NCBI RefSeq assembly: GCF_003952365.1
Contig: NZ_CP034443.1
Location: 1,047,001-1,111,000, forward strand
Length of the DNA: 64,000 nucleotides
Origin: Mesorhizobium sp. M9A.F.Ca.ET.002.03.1.2
Lineage (GTDB): Bacteria > Pseudomonadota > Alphaproteobacteria > Rhizobiales > Rhizobiaceae
Direction: 5' to 3'
In this document: positions 16,527-26,152 of the stretch, in pieces
Position numbering within the stretch: position 1 is the first letter of the stretch
Layout of the letters: each line of letters opens with the position of its first letter
Made by a program: the position numbers and the translations under genes
The notes under the pieces: model-generated
The model's input: only the letters and a program-made list of their open reading frames with translations
The model's database searches: none
Told to the model about the DNA's origin: nothing

Positions 16527-17783
16527 CTACCGCTGGTATCGCTCCGGCCCGAGGTCGCGGACATCGATATCCGGCACCCGGCTGGAGATGATGTCGGCCA
16601 GGACCTTGGCCGAGCCGCAGGCCATGGTCCAGCCGAGCGTGCCATGGCCAGTGTTGAGATAGAGATTGGAGAACTCGGTGCGGCCGATCAGCGGCGGCCC
16701 GTCCGGCGTCATCGGCCGCAACCCGCACCAGAAGGTCGCCGACCGCATGTCGCCGCTGCCTGGAAAAAGGTCGCCGACCGAATGTTCGAGCGTGCGGCGC
16801 CGCGATTCATGCAGTCTCAAGTCGAAGCCGGAGATCTCCGCCGTGCCACCGACCCGGATGCGGTCGCCGAGCCTGGTGATCGCCACCTTGTAGGTCTCGT
16901 CCATTACCGTCGACACCGGTGCTGCGGCAGCATCCTTGATCGGCACGGTGATCGAATAGCCCTTGACCGGGTAGACCGGTATGGACCGTTTCAGCATGCG
17001 CATGAACTTGGCCGAATAGCTGCCCATCGCCATCACATAGGCGTCGGCAGCCTTCCAACCCTTGCTCGTATTGATGCTGGCGATACTGTTGCGCTTGCGC
17101 ATGATGCGCCTGATCGACATGTCGTATTCGAAGGTGACGCCGCGCGCCACGCAAAGTTCCGCCAGACGGTCGGTGAACATCTTGCAGTCGCCGGTTTCGT
17201 CGCCCGGCAGCCGCAGGCCGCCGACGAATTTCTCGCGCACCCCTGCCAGTCCCGGCTCGGCCGCGATGCAGCCGTCGGGATCGAGGATCTCGTAGGGAAC
17301 GCCATATGTCTTCAGCACCTCGACATCGCCGGCTGTGCCGTCGAGCTGCTGTTGCGTGCGAAAAAGCTGCAGCGTCCCCTTGGTGCGCTCGTCATAGGCG
17401 ATGCCGGTCGCCTCTCGCAGCGCCTTCAGCATCTCGCGGCTGTATTCGGCCAAGGGCACCATGCGCGCCTTGTTCACCGCATAGCGCTCGGCCGTGCAGT
17501 TGCGCAGCATCTTGACCAGCCATATCCACATATGCGGGTCGAGAGTCGGTCGCAGCGCCAGCGGACCATGCTTCATCAACAGCCATTTGATCGCCTTCAG
17601 CGGAACGCCGGGACCGGCCCAGGGCGAGGCGTAACCGGGCGAGATCTCGCCGGCATTGGCAAAGCTGGTTTCCAGCGCCGGACCCTTCTGGCGGTCGATC
17701 ACCGTCACTTGATGGCCGGCCTCGGCAAGATAATAAGCGGTGGTGACCCCGATGACGCCGCCGCCCAGCACGAAGATCTTCAT
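16527..17783 (-). CDS. dadA: D-amino acid dehydrogenase
   Basis: FAD enzyme that oxidises D-alanine (and other D-amino acids) to the 2-oxo acid and passes electrons to the respiratory chain. 418 aa from ATG 17783 ([20 protein letters not shown]). The FAD motif GGGVIG spans residues 7-12. DadA hallmarks include [34 protein letters not shown] and [14 protein letters not shown]. It lies downstream of an alanine racemase on the same strand, separated by a palindromic repeat, forming the usual dadX-dadA alanine catabolic unit in which L-alanine is racemised and then oxidised to pyruvate. Confidence 0.92.
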   Translation of the reverse strand: MKIFVLGGGVIGVTTAYYLAEAGHQVTVIDRQKGPALETSFANAGEISPGYASPWAGPGVPLKAIKWLLMKHGPLALRPTLDPHMWIWLVKMLRNCTAERYAVNKARMVPLAEYSREMLKALREATGIAYDERTKGTLQLFRTQQQLDGTAGDVEVLKTYGVPYEILDPDGCIAAEPGLAGVREKFVGGLRLPGDETGDCKMFTDRLAELCVARGVTFEYDMSIRRIMRKRNSIASINTSKGWKAADAYVMAMGSYSAKFMRMLKRSIPVYPVKGYSITVPIKDAAAAPVSTVMDETYKVAITRLGDRIRVGGTAEISGFDLRLHESRRRTLEHSVGDLFPGSGDMRSATFWCGLRPMTPDGPPLIGRTEFSNLYLNTGHGTLGWTMACGSAKVLADIISSRVPDIDVRDLGPERYQR

Positions 17784-17880
17784 CGCATAGCTCTCCACAA
17801 TGGCGTCTTGTCAGGGGTTTGAGGGCCGGGGCATCGTGGCTTCCTGTCTGCCGGATTTTACGGCGCCCGCCAAGTGCCCG

Positions 17881-17953
17881 ATGCATGTCGCCCAAAGCAT
17901 GCCCTCGGGCTTGACCCGAAGGTGCGCAGCGGTTTTGGGATAACGACATGCAT
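17881..17953. repeat. Palindromic repeat, family B copy 1
   Basis: The ends ATGCATGTCG and CGACATGCAT are exact inverted copies, with an inner CCCAAAG / TTTTGGG pair and a CCTCGGG/CCCGA loop. It lies 20 bp after the dadX stop. Copies are at 21101 and 24554. Confidence 0.8.
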
Positions 17954-17973
17954 AAAAACAAAAAGCCCGTGCT

Positions 17974-19125
17974 TTATCCACTCACATAGCGCCGGTGGAA
18001 ACGATGACCGAGGCTGGTCAGGATTTCGTAGCCGATGGTGCCGGCTTGGCCGGCGACCTGGTCCACCGTCTGCGACGGCCCGATCAGTTCGACGAGATCG
18101 CCTGCCTTCAGCCTGTCTGGCGGCAGCGCCGAAATGTCGAGAACGATCGAGTCCATCGACACGCGACCGAGGAACGGCAGACGCACGCCGTCGAAAAACG
18201 CCGCCGCCGAGGCGCGCCGATGCCAGCCATCGCCATAGCCGAGCGAAATCGTCGCGGCAGCCAGCGGAGCCGCCGTGCGGAAGATATGGCCATAGCCGAC
18301 ACCGGCACCGGCCTCGAGCATCCGCGTCTGGATGACCTTGGACTGAAGCCGCACCACCGGCAGCATCGGGTTCGGTTCGGCCGGCGTTGGATTGATGCCG
18401 TAGAGCGCCGCACCGGGACGGGCGAGGTCGTAATGAAAGGGCTGCCCGAGAAAGATGCCGGACGAATTGGCAAGCGAGGCCGGCGCCTTCGGCAGCATCT
18501 CGCGGAGCCGCTCGAATTCCAGCCGCTGCTGCTCGTTGGCCGGATGCTCAGGCTCGTCGGCGCGAGCCAGATGGCTCATCACGAAGGTGACATCGATCCC
18601 GTCGAAACCCTGCGGATCGGCAGTGACGGCTTCCACCTCCGCCGCCGCCATGCCGAGCCGCGACATGCCGCTGTCGACCTGGATTGCAGCCTTGAGCTTG
18701 TGGCCGGCCCGCAGCGCCGCCGCGCGCCAGGCGGCGAGTTGGCCGGCGCTGTTGATAACCGCGCCCAGCTGCGCTTCGAAGGCTTCGCCTTCCCCGCCCG
18801 GGTTAATGCCGTTCAGCACATAGATCGCCGGCCGTGAGCCGAGCGCCTGGCGCAGCAACATACCCTCGGCCAGATGCGCGACGAAAAAAATGGCGCAGCC
18901 TTCGGCCGCCAGCGCCGCCGCCACTTGGGCCCCGCCGAGCCCGTAGCCGTCGGCCTTGACGACACCCGCGCAGTTGACGCCGCCCAGCCGCGCCTTGAGC
19001 CGCCGGTAATTTTCACGGACGGCGCCGAGATCGACGGTCAATATGGCGCCGGCCGCCGCTTCGCTGATCGGCGCGCCCTTGGCGGCGACGCTTTCAGAAA
19101 GAGATTTTTTGGAGGCGTCGTTCAT
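17974..19125 (-). CDS. dadX: Alanine racemase (catabolic type)
   Basis: PLP-dependent interconversion of L- and D-alanine. It is 383 aa. The PLP lysine is Lys57 in VVKADGYGLGG, and the second catalytic base is the Tyr in ISLGYGDGWHRR. SGMSRLG and GRVSMDSIVLDIS are family signatures. The N-terminus (about 25 residues before ILTVDLGAVRENYRRL) is longer than usual; a start at a later codon cannot be excluded. Its position upstream of dadA suggests the catabolic racemase, although it could also supply D-alanine for peptidoglycan if it is the only racemase. Confidence 0.9.
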   Translation of the reverse strand: MNDASKKSLSESVAAKGAPISEAAAGAILTVDLGAVRENYRRLKARLGGVNCAGVVKADGYGLGGAQVAAALAAEGCAIFFVAHLAEGMLLRQALGSRPAIYVLNGINPGGEGEAFEAQLGAVINSAGQLAAWRAAALRAGHKLKAAIQVDSGMSRLGMAAAEVEAVTADPQGFDGIDVTFVMSHLARADEPEHPANEQQRLEFERLREMLPKAPASLANSSGIFLGQPFHYDLARPGAALYGINPTPAEPNPMLPVVRLQSKVIQTRMLEAGAGVGYGHIFRTAAPLAAATISLGYGDGWHRRASAAAFFDGVRLPFLGRVSMDSIVLDISALPPDRLKAGDLVELIGPSQTVDQVAGQAGTIGYEILTSLGHRFHRRYVSG

Positions 19126-19213
19126 GCCGACCCCTTCTGCAATGATTGGCCATCAATAGGGCCACCGCGCCGGCGCGGCAACCGTGATCGGTGCGACCGC
19201 GGCTTGCGCCAGG

Positions 19214-19735
19214 CTACGCAACCAGATGCCGGAACGCCGCAACCACGTCCTCATAGACTCGACGTTTGAACGGCACGATCAGATCGGGCAATTCCTGCAT
19301 CGGCCGCCAGGCCCATTTGTCGAACTCGGCGGTGTGGCCGCCCGGCGGCGGATTGATCTCGATCTCGCTCGTGTCGCCGTGAAAGCGGTAGGCAAACCAT
19401 TTCTGCGTCTGGCCGCGATACCTGCCCTTGAAGGCGACGCCGACCAGGTCGGCCGGCAGGTCGTAATTGATCCAGTACGGCGCTTCGGCCAAAAGCGAGA
19501 CCGAGCGCATGCCGGTCTCTTCGTACAGCTCCCGCTCCGCCGCCCGCAGCGGCTCCTCGCCCTTGTCGATGCCGCCTTGCGGCATCTGCCAGAGCTGGGT
19601 CGCGCCGGCGAATTCGCTGTCCGGCTCGGCAATGCGATGCCCGACCCAGACCAGCCCTTCTGCGTTGAGGATCATCAGGCCGACGCAGGGGCGGTAAGGC
19701 AGCGTTTCGGGATCGACCGGTTTTTTCTTCGCCAT
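19214..19735 (-). CDS. rppH: RNA pyrophosphohydrolase (Nudix)
   Basis: Removes pyrophosphate from the 5' end of mRNA and so starts decay; in alphaproteobacteria it also hydrolyses dinucleoside polyphosphates (formerly IalA/InvA type). 173 aa from ATG 19735. The Nudix box begins [20 protein letters not shown] and ends TGM, fitting G-x5-E-x7-REUxEExGU. Aromatic residues of the family are kept ([19 protein letters not shown]). It starts two bases after the stop of the deacetylase-like gene, so it belongs to the same transcript. Confidence 0.93.
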   Translation of the reverse strand: MAKKKPVDPETLPYRPCVGLMILNAEGLVWVGHRIAEPDSEFAGATQLWQMPQGGIDKGEEPLRAAERELYEETGMRSVSLLAEAPYWINYDLPADLVGVAFKGRYRGQTQKWFAYRFHGDTSEIEINPPPGGHTAEFDKWAWRPMQELPDLIVPFKRRVYEDVVAAFRHLVA

Positions 19736-19737
19736 GC

Positions 19738-20910
19738 TCAACTTTTTTCCGGATCCGTCGCCACCGCCGAGATCGGCACGATCTCGACACCGCGCTTCTT
19801 GGCCTCGATCACCCAGGACGACACGGTGTCGACCGTCAGGTCGAAGGCCGAGCCGATGCCGACGGCAAAGCCCTTCGTCCGCGCGGTGGCCTCCAGCTCG
19901 TCCAGCTTCTTCAAAATGGCACCGCGGTCCCGTACGGCGTCGATCGACGTGTCGCCGGCAACGAAGGGCACGCCGTCCTTGAGCGCCAGGTCGGACGCGA
20001 GGCTGCGCGCCGACGAGCCGTCGTCGACATAGGCCAGGCCACGCCTGCCGAGCTCGGCCATCAGCGGCCCCATCACCGCCGCATCTGCCGAAAAACGTGC
20101 GCCCATATAGTTCATGATGCCGGTGTAATTGGTCGTCCGCGATAGCGCCCAGCGCAAATTCTTCAAATTCTCGTCCGGCGTCGCCGCGACCGTCAATGTG
20201 TTGCGGCCGGGATTGACGTTCGGATAGTCGAACGGTTCGAGCGGCACCTGCATGACGATCTCATGGCCTTCCTGCCGCGCCGCCTGCATCCAGCGGCCGA
20301 TGCTGTTGCCTTGCGGCGCGAAGCCCAGCGTCACTTCGGCCGGCAGCTTGGCAATGGCCGCCTGGGTGCCGGTCTGCGACACGGCAAGTCCGCCGATGAC
20401 GATCGCCACGCGCGCGCCGCGCGCGCCGGACCACGGCCGCGCGTAGACATCGAACGGCCGCCTTCCGTCGGCGGCGCGAACCGGCAACGGGCCGGCCTCG
20501 CTGGTCTCGACCAGCGCCCTGTCGGGAATGTGCGCGATCCTCAGGTTCTGGCCGATCGTCGAAGGGTCGTGGATGACGATGGCCGCCCTGGGCGGACCAT
20601 CGCCCTCGTCGGTCTGCATATGGATGATCTGCGGTCCACTCCTCTTAGGCACCGCTTCCGTCTTTGGCACTGGCTCAGCAACCGGCGCGGCTGCGGGTTC
20701 AACCACTGTTGTCGCCTTCGGCGTCGAAATGGCGACTTCTTCCAGCTTTCGAAACGGCTTTTCGCGCAGCGCAATCGCGCCGGAGACGCCGATCACAGCC
20801 AGCACCAGGAGAGTGGCCGCGACCGCGCCGGCGCTGATCGTGCGGGCCGCGCGCGGCGGCCGGACGGCCTGTCCGAGCGGGCGTTCGATGTCCTTGCCGA
20901 TATCAGCCAA
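19738..20910 (-). CDS. Divergent polysaccharide deacetylase family protein (YibQ/DUF610)
   Basis: About 390 aa. A single N-terminal membrane anchor ([20 protein letters not shown]) is followed by a Pro/Ala-rich linker. A periplasmic (beta/alpha) barrel begins at [20 protein letters not shown] and ends [19 protein letters not shown]. Other conserved pieces are [15 protein letters not shown] and [12 protein letters not shown], as in the PF04748 family. The start is probably TTG 20910 (after GGGGA); an ATG at 20958 lies within a palindromic repeat. It is always near ctpA and an envC-like gene in this block, which suggests a cell-envelope role; the substrate is unknown. Confidence 0.82.
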   Translation of the reverse strand: MADIGKDIERPLGQAVRPPRAARTISAGAVAATLLVLAVIGVSGAIALREKPFRKLEEVAISTPKATTVVEPAAAPVAEPVPKTEAVPKRSGPQIIHMQTDEGDGPPRAAIVIHDPSTIGQNLRIAHIPDRALVETSEAGPLPVRAADGRRPFDVYARPWSGARGARVAIVIGGLAVSQTGTQAAIAKLPAEVTLGFAPQGNSIGRWMQAARQEGHEIVMQVPLEPFDYPNVNPGRNTLTVAATPDENLKNLRWALSRTTNYTGIMNYMGARFSADAAVMGPLMAELGRRGLAYVDDGSSARSLASDLALKDGVPFVAGDTSIDAVRDRGAILKKLDELEATARTKGFAVGIGSAFDLTVDTVSSWVIEAKKRGVEIVPISAVATDPEKS

Positions 20911-20923
20911 GCCGCATCCCCGG

Positions 20924-20972
20924 GCGCATGACCGCCGAAAAGTGCGACCACTTTTCACACAGATTCATGCGC
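20924..20972. repeat. Nested palindrome, family C
   Basis: The outer arms GCGCATGA and TCATGCGC enclose a perfect inner hairpin GAAAAGTG-cgac-CACTTTTC. It lies in the gap upstream of the deacetylase-like gene, a single copy in this window. Confidence 0.7.
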
Positions 20973-21100
20973 GATCCAAAACTGTTGGCACGTTCCCTGG
21001 GGATGCACGGCACCCCAGCCGCGGCTCCCCCGAATCAAACTGCCGGAACCTCGCGGCCCCGGCAGCATCGCATCGCTTCGATCAGGCGGCCAGACCTCCA

Positions 21101-21148
21101 ATGCATGTCGCCCAAAAGTGGTCCCGGTTTTGGGACAACGACATGCAT
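21101..21148. repeat. Palindromic repeat, family B copy 2
   Basis: The shortest member (48 bp): ATGCATGTCG and CGACATGCAT ends with inner CCCAAAA / TTTTGGG. It lies 45 bp after the ctpA stop. Confidence 0.8.
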
Positions 21149-21192
21149 CAAAACAAGGGCCCGGCCGATCAACTTACTGGTTCAAGACGCCC

Positions 21193-22518
21193 TTACTGAT
21201 TCAAGACCGCTTTGTCCGGATTCGGCGGGAACGCCGGATCGGTCTTCTCGCCGCGCAGCAGCTGCTCGGCAAAGATGAGTTGCAGGTCGTCCTTTGGCTC
21301 CGGCGGCACATAGGCTGCCGAGCCCGAACCGGTATCGCCCTCATCGCTGCCCTTGATGTGACCCTTGAGGTCCGACTCACCGCGCGTCAGGTCCCTGCCC
21401 TGCAGTTCCGCCGGCAACGGCTGGTCGACCTTGATGTCGGGCGTGATGCCCTTGCCCTGGATCGACTTGCCGGACGGCGTGTAATAGAGCGCCGTCGTCA
21501 GGCGCAGCGCACCGTTCTCGCCGAGCGGGACGATGGTCTGCACCGAACCCTTGCCGAAGGACTGCGTGCCGACCACCGTGGCGCGGCGCAAATCCTGCAG
21601 CGCGCCGGCGACGATTTCGGACGCACTGGCCGAGCCGCCATTGACGAGTACGACCAGCGGCTTGCCGTCGATGTCGTCGCCGGGCCGTGCGTCGAAGCGG
21701 GTGACGTCCTTCGGATCGCGGCCGCGCGTCGAGACGATCTCGCCACGGTTGAGGAAGGCGTCGGATACGCTCACCGCCTGGTCGAGCAGCCCGCCCGGAT
21801 TGAGGCGCAGATCGAGCACGTAGCCTTTGAGCTTGTCGTTCGGCACCTGCTTCTTGATGGTGTCGATGGCGTTCTCGAGGTCGTCAAGGGTCTTTTCGGT
21901 GAAGGAGGTGATCTTCATGTAGCCGATGTCGTCATCGACCCGGACCTTGACCGCCTTGACCTTGATGATGGCGCGCACCACCGTCAGCTCGATCGGCTTG
22001 TCGGCGCCCTCGCGCAGGATAGTGAGCTTGATCGGCGTGTTTACCAGCCCGCGCATCTTCTCGACCGCGTCGTTGAGGCTCAGGCCGCGGACCTCCTCGC
22101 CGTCGATCTTGGCAATATAGTCGCCGGCAAGCACGCCCGCCTTGGCGGCCGGCGTATCGTCGATTGGCGTGATCACCTTGACCAGGTCGTTCTCCATGGT
22201 GACCTCGATGCCAAGGCCGCCGAACTCGCCCTTGGTCTGCACGCGCATGTCCTGCGCCTCTTCGGCGTTCATGTAGGAGGAGTGCGGGTCGAGCGAGGTA
22301 AGCATGCCGTTGATGGCGTTTTCGACCAGCGACTTGTCGTCGGGCGGCGTCACATATTGCGCCCGGACCCGCTCGAAGATGTCGCCGAAGATCGCCAGTT
22401 GCTTGTAGGTCTCGGAGCCCGCAGCGTTCGCCGTCGAGCCGGGTGCACCATAGACCAGGCTCATCGCAGATGCGCCCATCAGCGCACCGGCAAACAGAAG
22501 CGACAATTTCCGCATCAT
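21193..22518 (-). CDS. ctpA: C-terminal processing peptidase (S41 family)
   Basis: Periplasmic serine protease that trims envelope proteins. 441 aa from ATG 22518 (MMRKLSLLFAGALMGASAMS, signal peptide). A PDZ domain lies around GGLGIEVTMENDLVKVITPIDD. The S41 core follows: LDLRLNPGGLLDQA, the catalytic Ser in NGGSASASEIVAGAL and the catalytic Lys in SFGKGSVQTIVPL. The start lies one base after the envC-like stop. The coupling of CtpA with a LytM-domain protein is typical of alphaproteobacteria and points to peptidoglycan remodelling. Confidence 0.93.
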   Translation of the reverse strand: MMRKLSLLFAGALMGASAMSLVYGAPGSTANAAGSETYKQLAIFGDIFERVRAQYVTPPDDKSLVENAINGMLTSLDPHSSYMNAEEAQDMRVQTKGEFGGLGIEVTMENDLVKVITPIDDTPAAKAGVLAGDYIAKIDGEEVRGLSLNDAVEKMRGLVNTPIKLTILREGADKPIELTVVRAIIKVKAVKVRVDDDIGYMKITSFTEKTLDDLENAIDTIKKQVPNDKLKGYVLDLRLNPGGLLDQAVSVSDAFLNRGEIVSTRGRDPKDVTRFDARPGDDIDGKPLVVLVNGGSASASEIVAGALQDLRRATVVGTQSFGKGSVQTIVPLGENGALRLTTALYYTPSGKSIQGKGITPDIKVDQPLPAELQGRDLTRGESDLKGHIKGSDEGDTGSGSAAYVPPEPKDDLQLIFAEQLLRGEKTDPAFPPNPDKAVLNQ

Positions 22519-22519
22519 C

Positions 22520-23887
22520 TCACGTCCTTCCAGAGAAACGGTCCGCCCACCATGGGGCCGGATCGACGGGTTTTCCATCCTTGCGGAACTCAACATAGAG
22601 TTCCGGCGTGGCATTTCCATTCTTCGATGCCGAGGTGCTCGCCACCCGGGCCTCTCCCATCGCGCCGATCGGCTCTCCTGCGAGCACCGACTGACCAGAC
22701 GCGACGCTGATTCTGCTCATCCCCGCCAGAACGACATGATAGCCGTCACCCGCGTTCAGGATCAAGAGTTGACCATAGGAGCGAAAAGGTCCGGCATAAA
22801 GCACATTTCCGTCCGCTGGCGCCGTGACGATGGCTCCCGATTGTGTCGCAACCATGTCGCCGAGCATCACTGCGCCGTTACCGTTGTTGGCCCCGAACCG
22901 CCGCTTGATCTTGCCGGTGACCGGCAGCGCGATCTGCCCCTGAAGTGCCGAAAACGGCGCGGCGGCGGTGAGCCGGTTGGCTTCCGGCACCGGCAGGGCC
23001 GCCAGTTCCGTCTGTGCCGGGGCCCTCTCCTGTGCCGAGGCCTTGTCTTGTGCCGGGGCCTTGTCGGCGTCCGCGGTCTTCTGCTCGGCTGCCTTCGCCG
23101 CATCCGCTGCCTTGCGGGCCTTGTCGGCCTCGAGCGAGGCGATCAGTTCCTTCAGGCTGCCGGCCTTGGCCGCAAGTGCTGCGGATCGCTGCTTTTCCGC
23201 GGCCAGCGCCGCTTCCGTCTCGGCCTCGAGCTTCTGCTTGGCTTCGAGCAGCATGCTGAGCCGCTTCTTTTCCGCCGTCTGCTCGCCGACCGCCTCTGTC
23301 AGCCGCGCCCGCTCCGCCTCGATCGAGGCCGTCACCCGCGACTGCTCCTTGAGATCCGCCAGCAATATGCCGGTCTGCTGGCGCAGTTCCGGCACCACAG
23401 CGCCGAGCAGGATGGCACTGCGCACCGACGACAGCGCGTCCTCCGGCTTGACCAGGATGGCCGGCGGCGGATTGAACCCCATGCGCTGCAGCGCAGCCAG
23501 CACCTCTGCCAGAACGTCGCGTCTAGCGGCCAGCGAGGCGCGGATCTTCTGCTCCTCGCCCTTCAGCCCTTCCAGCCTGGCGCCAATATCCTCGATGTCC
23601 TGGCCGAGCTTCTGCTCGGTCATCGCCGACTGGATCAGCGCCGCGGTGATCGAGGCATGGTCCTTCTTGACCGTCGCTATATCGGCGGCGAGCTTGGCCA
23701 GCCGCTCCGACGACAGCGTGATCTCCTTCGATACCCGTTCGTATTCGGCGCGGCTCTGGTCCGGGTCAGGCGCCATGTCGAGCCTGTTCTCGGCTCGCGA
23801 GACACCGAGCGACAGCACGAGCGCCGCCACTGCCAAGCCGCAGCATGCGCGCCAAAAGCCCGTTCGCGATTTCCAACCTTCAGACAT
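22520..23887 (-). CDS. EnvC-like murein hydrolase activator with degenerate LytM (M23) domain
   Basis: 455 aa. A signal peptide or anchor covers residues 13-32. A long coiled coil (about 40-310) is rich in Ala, Lys, Glu and Gln and contains an Ala/Asp/Lys-rich low-complexity part near residue 270. The C-terminal LytM domain starts at QIALPVTGKIKRRFG. The zinc ligands of active M23 enzymes are missing: the HxxxD position reads AVMLGDM and the HxH position reads ELYVEF. The protein should therefore be an amidase activator like EnvC rather than an endopeptidase. It is translated just ahead of ctpA. Confidence 0.88.
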   Translation of the reverse strand: MSEGWKSRTGFWRACCGLAVAALVLSLGVSRAENRLDMAPDPDQSRAEYERVSKEITLSSERLAKLAADIATVKKDHASITAALIQSAMTEQKLGQDIEDIGARLEGLKGEEQKIRASLAARRDVLAEVLAALQRMGFNPPPAILVKPEDALSSVRSAILLGAVVPELRQQTGILLADLKEQSRVTASIEAERARLTEAVGEQTAEKKRLSMLLEAKQKLEAETEAALAAEKQRSAALAAKAGSLKELIASLEADKARKAADAAKAAEQKTADADKAPAQDKASAQERAPAQTELAALPVPEANRLTAAAPFSALQGQIALPVTGKIKRRFGANNGNGAVMLGDMVATQSGAIVTAPADGNVLYAGPFRSYGQLLILNAGDGYHVVLAGMSRISVASGQSVLAGEPIGAMGEARVASTSASKNGNATPELYVEFRKDGKPVDPAPWWADRFSGRT

Positions 23888-24050
23888 TGAAGCCCGACTC
23901 TATGCGTGGCTTCGTTAACGAATCATCAACCATGTTCGAGAGCCCACCGACCGCAAGCAACCTCGTGACGCATTGAGGCGAAAATCCGGGCGGCTCGCGC
24001 CAATCCACCGGTTTCGGTTGAAGCCTGCCCATGGACTTACGAGCAGGGAC

Positions 24051-24533
24051 TCACGAGCGATGATAGGGATGACCGGACAGGATCGTGGCCGTCCGGTAAA
24101 GCTGCTCGCCCAACATGACACGGACCAACTGGTGCGGCCATGTCAGCGCGCCGAACGACACCATCAGATCGGCCTGATCGCGCAGCGGCTGGTCGTGGCC
24201 GTCGGCGCCGCCGATGGCGATGACCAGCGCCTTGCGCCCGCCGTCGCGCCAGAGACCGATGCGGCCGGCGAATTCCTCGGAGGAAAGGTTCTTGCCGCGC
24301 TCGTCGAGCAGCATCAGCGCGGTGCCCGGCTGCAAATGCGTCTGCAGTTTCTGGCCTTCCTCGCGCCGGCGCTCGCTGGCGCTCTGGGCGCGGCCTTCCG
24401 CAGTCTCGGCAATGCCGGCGAATTCAAGCCCCACTGCCGGGCCGCTCTTGGCGAAGCGCTCGAAATAGCGGTCGGCGAGCTGCTTCTCGGGGCCGGTTTT
24501 CATTCGGCCCACGGCATAAACGGTAATCTTCAT
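24051..24533 (-). CDS. rlmH: 23S rRNA (pseudouridine1915-N3)-methyltransferase
   Basis: SPOUT methyltransferase acting on helix 69 of 23S rRNA in the 70S ribosome. 160 aa, the normal length. Conserved features are MKITVYAVGRMKTGPEKQLA, LDERGKNLSSEEFA, the SAM-binding knot IGGADG, and the C-terminal block FGALTWPHQLVRVMLGEQLY, ending GHPYHRS. It follows rsfS, its usual partner, across a family B repeat. Confidence 0.96.
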   Translation of the reverse strand: MKITVYAVGRMKTGPEKQLADRYFERFAKSGPAVGLEFAGIAETAEGRAQSASERRREEGQKLQTHLQPGTALMLLDERGKNLSSEEFAGRIGLWRDGGRKALVIAIGGADGHDQPLRDQADLMVSFGALTWPHQLVRVMLGEQLYRTATILSGHPYHRS

Positions 24534-24553
24534 CCTACCTCAAAGAGCCGCTA

Positions 24554-24627
24554 ATGCATGTTGCCCAAAGCCTACCCTCGGGCCTGACCCCGAGGGTGAT
24601 CACCGGTTTTGGGACAACGACATGCAT
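24554..24627. repeat. Palindromic repeat, family B copy 3
   Basis: ATGCATGTTGCCC is answered by GGGACAACGACATGCAT, with an inner CCTCGGG / CCCGAGG stem. It begins 15 bp after the rsfS stop. Confidence 0.8.
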
Positions 24628-24641
24628 CAAAACAATTCGGC

Positions 24642-25139
24642 TCAGTGCAGGGTCTCTTCCTCGAGGTCCGGCGCTTGCCACATCTTTTCGAGATTGTAGA
24701 AGTCGCGGACTTCGGGACGGAAGACATGGACGATGATGTCGCCCGAATCGATCAGGACCCAGTCGGCGCCAGCCAGCCCCTCGACGCGCGCCGTGCCGAG
24801 CCCGGCATCCTTGAGCGCCTTGAGGAGATGATCGGCGACAGCCGAGACATGACGGTGCGATCGGCCGGACGCGACGACCATATAGTCACCGAGGCTCGAT
24901 TTTCCCTGAATGTCGATTGAGACGATGTTTTCGGCCTTGGAGTCTTCCAGACTGGCAAGGACTGTCTTGATGGCGCGGGACACGGCGTCATTTACGCTGA
25001 TCCCGGCCGGCGAAGGCACGATATCGGCCTTCTTCCGCAGTGCTGTTCTCAGTGTATTTCCTTTCGCAGCAAGAACAACCAAATCACCCTTTAAAGCAGG
25101 TGACACCCTTAGATAGGCAGAGTTGCGTTGCAGTTTCAA
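24642..25139 (-). CDS. rsfS: Ribosome silencing factor
   Basis: Binds L14 and blocks subunit joining when growth slows. The RsfS domain covers AVSRAIKTVLASLEDSKAEN to the end: VSIDIQGKSSLGDYMVVASG, SHRHVSAVADHLLKALK, GADWVLIDSGDIIVHVF and the YNLEKMW motif. No ATG start exists. The widest reading begins at TTG 25139; a CTG at 25052 (then RTALRKKADIV) has AAGGAA at usable spacing and would give the more typical 136-aa length. The gene sits upstream of rlmH as in most bacteria, but is separated from nadD here by an MFS and a mechanosensitive channel gene. Confidence 0.9.
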   Translation of the reverse strand: MKLQRNSAYLRVSPALKGDLVVLAAKGNTLRTALRKKADIVPSPAGISVNDAVSRAIKTVLASLEDSKAENIVSIDIQGKSSLGDYMVVASGRSHRHVSAVADHLLKALKDAGLGTARVEGLAGADWVLIDSGDIIVHVFRPEVRDFYNLEKMWQAPDLEEETLH

Positions 25140-25260
25140 GACGGCAGCCCTTGCTATCGCCGAAAGACTGGCCGATCGCCCGGTTCCGCCGCCGGAGAAA
25201 AATCGGAACTCTTCGCACTTCGCATGGTTATCGGCTCAGCGACCCCATTGGATCTCCCCC

Positions 25261-26118
25261 ATGCCTAGCGACCCTCAAAACGCTCTTCTCACCGTGCAGT
25301 CCGGCCTTGCGCAGCTCAGTACCCTGATCGTCTCCTATTCGTTCTCGGCCGTCGGTGCCGTCATCCTGCTGGTCGTCGGCTACATCGTCGCCGGCCTCGC
25401 CCAGCGCTCGATCTATGCCGGCCTCGGCCATATCCATGGCTTCGACGTGACGCTGCGCCACTTCTTCTCGAGGATCGCCCGCTACGCCATCCTGATCCTA
25501 GTCGTCATCATGGTGCTCGGCCAATTCGGCGTGCAGACGGCCTCGATCATTGCCGCCATCGGCGCCATCGGCCTGGCCATCGGCCTCGCACTGCAGGGTA
25601 CGCTGCAGAACATCGCCGCCGGCATCATGCTGCTGGCGCTGAGGCCATTCCGCATCGGCGAACATGTCGAGGTCGGCGCCATCGCCGGGACCATCGAGGA
25701 AATCGGGCTGTTCGCCACCACGCTGAGAACGGTTGACGGCGTCTACATCCTCGCCCCCAATTCGACGCTGTGGAACCAGCCTGTCCGCAACTATACGCGC
25801 AACGGTGCCCGCCGCGGCGACATCACGCTGACCATCGGCTCGTGGAACGATATCGATCTCGCGCAAAAGACGATGCTTGGCGTCGCCGCCACCGAGCGGC
25901 GCATCAGGCGGGAGCCGGCGCCGATTGCATTTGTGGCGACCGTCGGCGACAGCAACGTCGCCATCACATTGCGCTACTGGACCTCGGCTGCGGATTTCTT
26001 CGCCACCCAGATCGATCTCACCAAACGCGCCAAGCAGGCTTTCGACAGCGAAGGCATTTCGATTCCCGCGCCGCCGCCGGAAGCACCACGGCCGGAAGCG
26101 CCCGTTACAAGGCAATAG
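25261..26118 (+). CDS. mscS: Small-conductance mechanosensitive channel (MscS family)
   Basis: 285 aa from ATG 25261. Three N-terminal membrane segments (about residues 25-45, 65-85 and 92-115) lead into the pore helix GAIGLAIGLALQGTLQNIAA. The beta domain follows (RIGEHVEVGAIAGTIEEIGL), then a C-terminal alpha/beta domain and a Pro-rich tail. It opens on membrane tension to release solutes under hypo-osmotic shock. It is read rightward against its neighbours and so is an independent unit inserted in the nadD-rsfS interval. No strong ribosome site precedes the ATG. Confidence 0.92.
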   Translation: MPSDPQNALLTVQSGLAQLSTLIVSYSFSAVGAVILLVVGYIVAGLAQRSIYAGLGHIHGFDVTLRHFFSRIARYAILILVVIMVLGQFGVQTASIIAAIGAIGLAIGLALQGTLQNIAAGIMLLALRPFRIGEHVEVGAIAGTIEEIGLFATTLRTVDGVYILAPNSTLWNQPVRNYTRNGARRGDITLTIGSWNDIDLAQKTMLGVAATERRIRREPAPIAFVATVGDSNVAITLRYWTSAADFFATQIDLTKRAKQAFDSEGISIPAPPPEAPRPEAPVTRQ

Positions 26119-26152
26119 CCGGGATGACCAATTCCCGGGCGCTGGATCTAAT

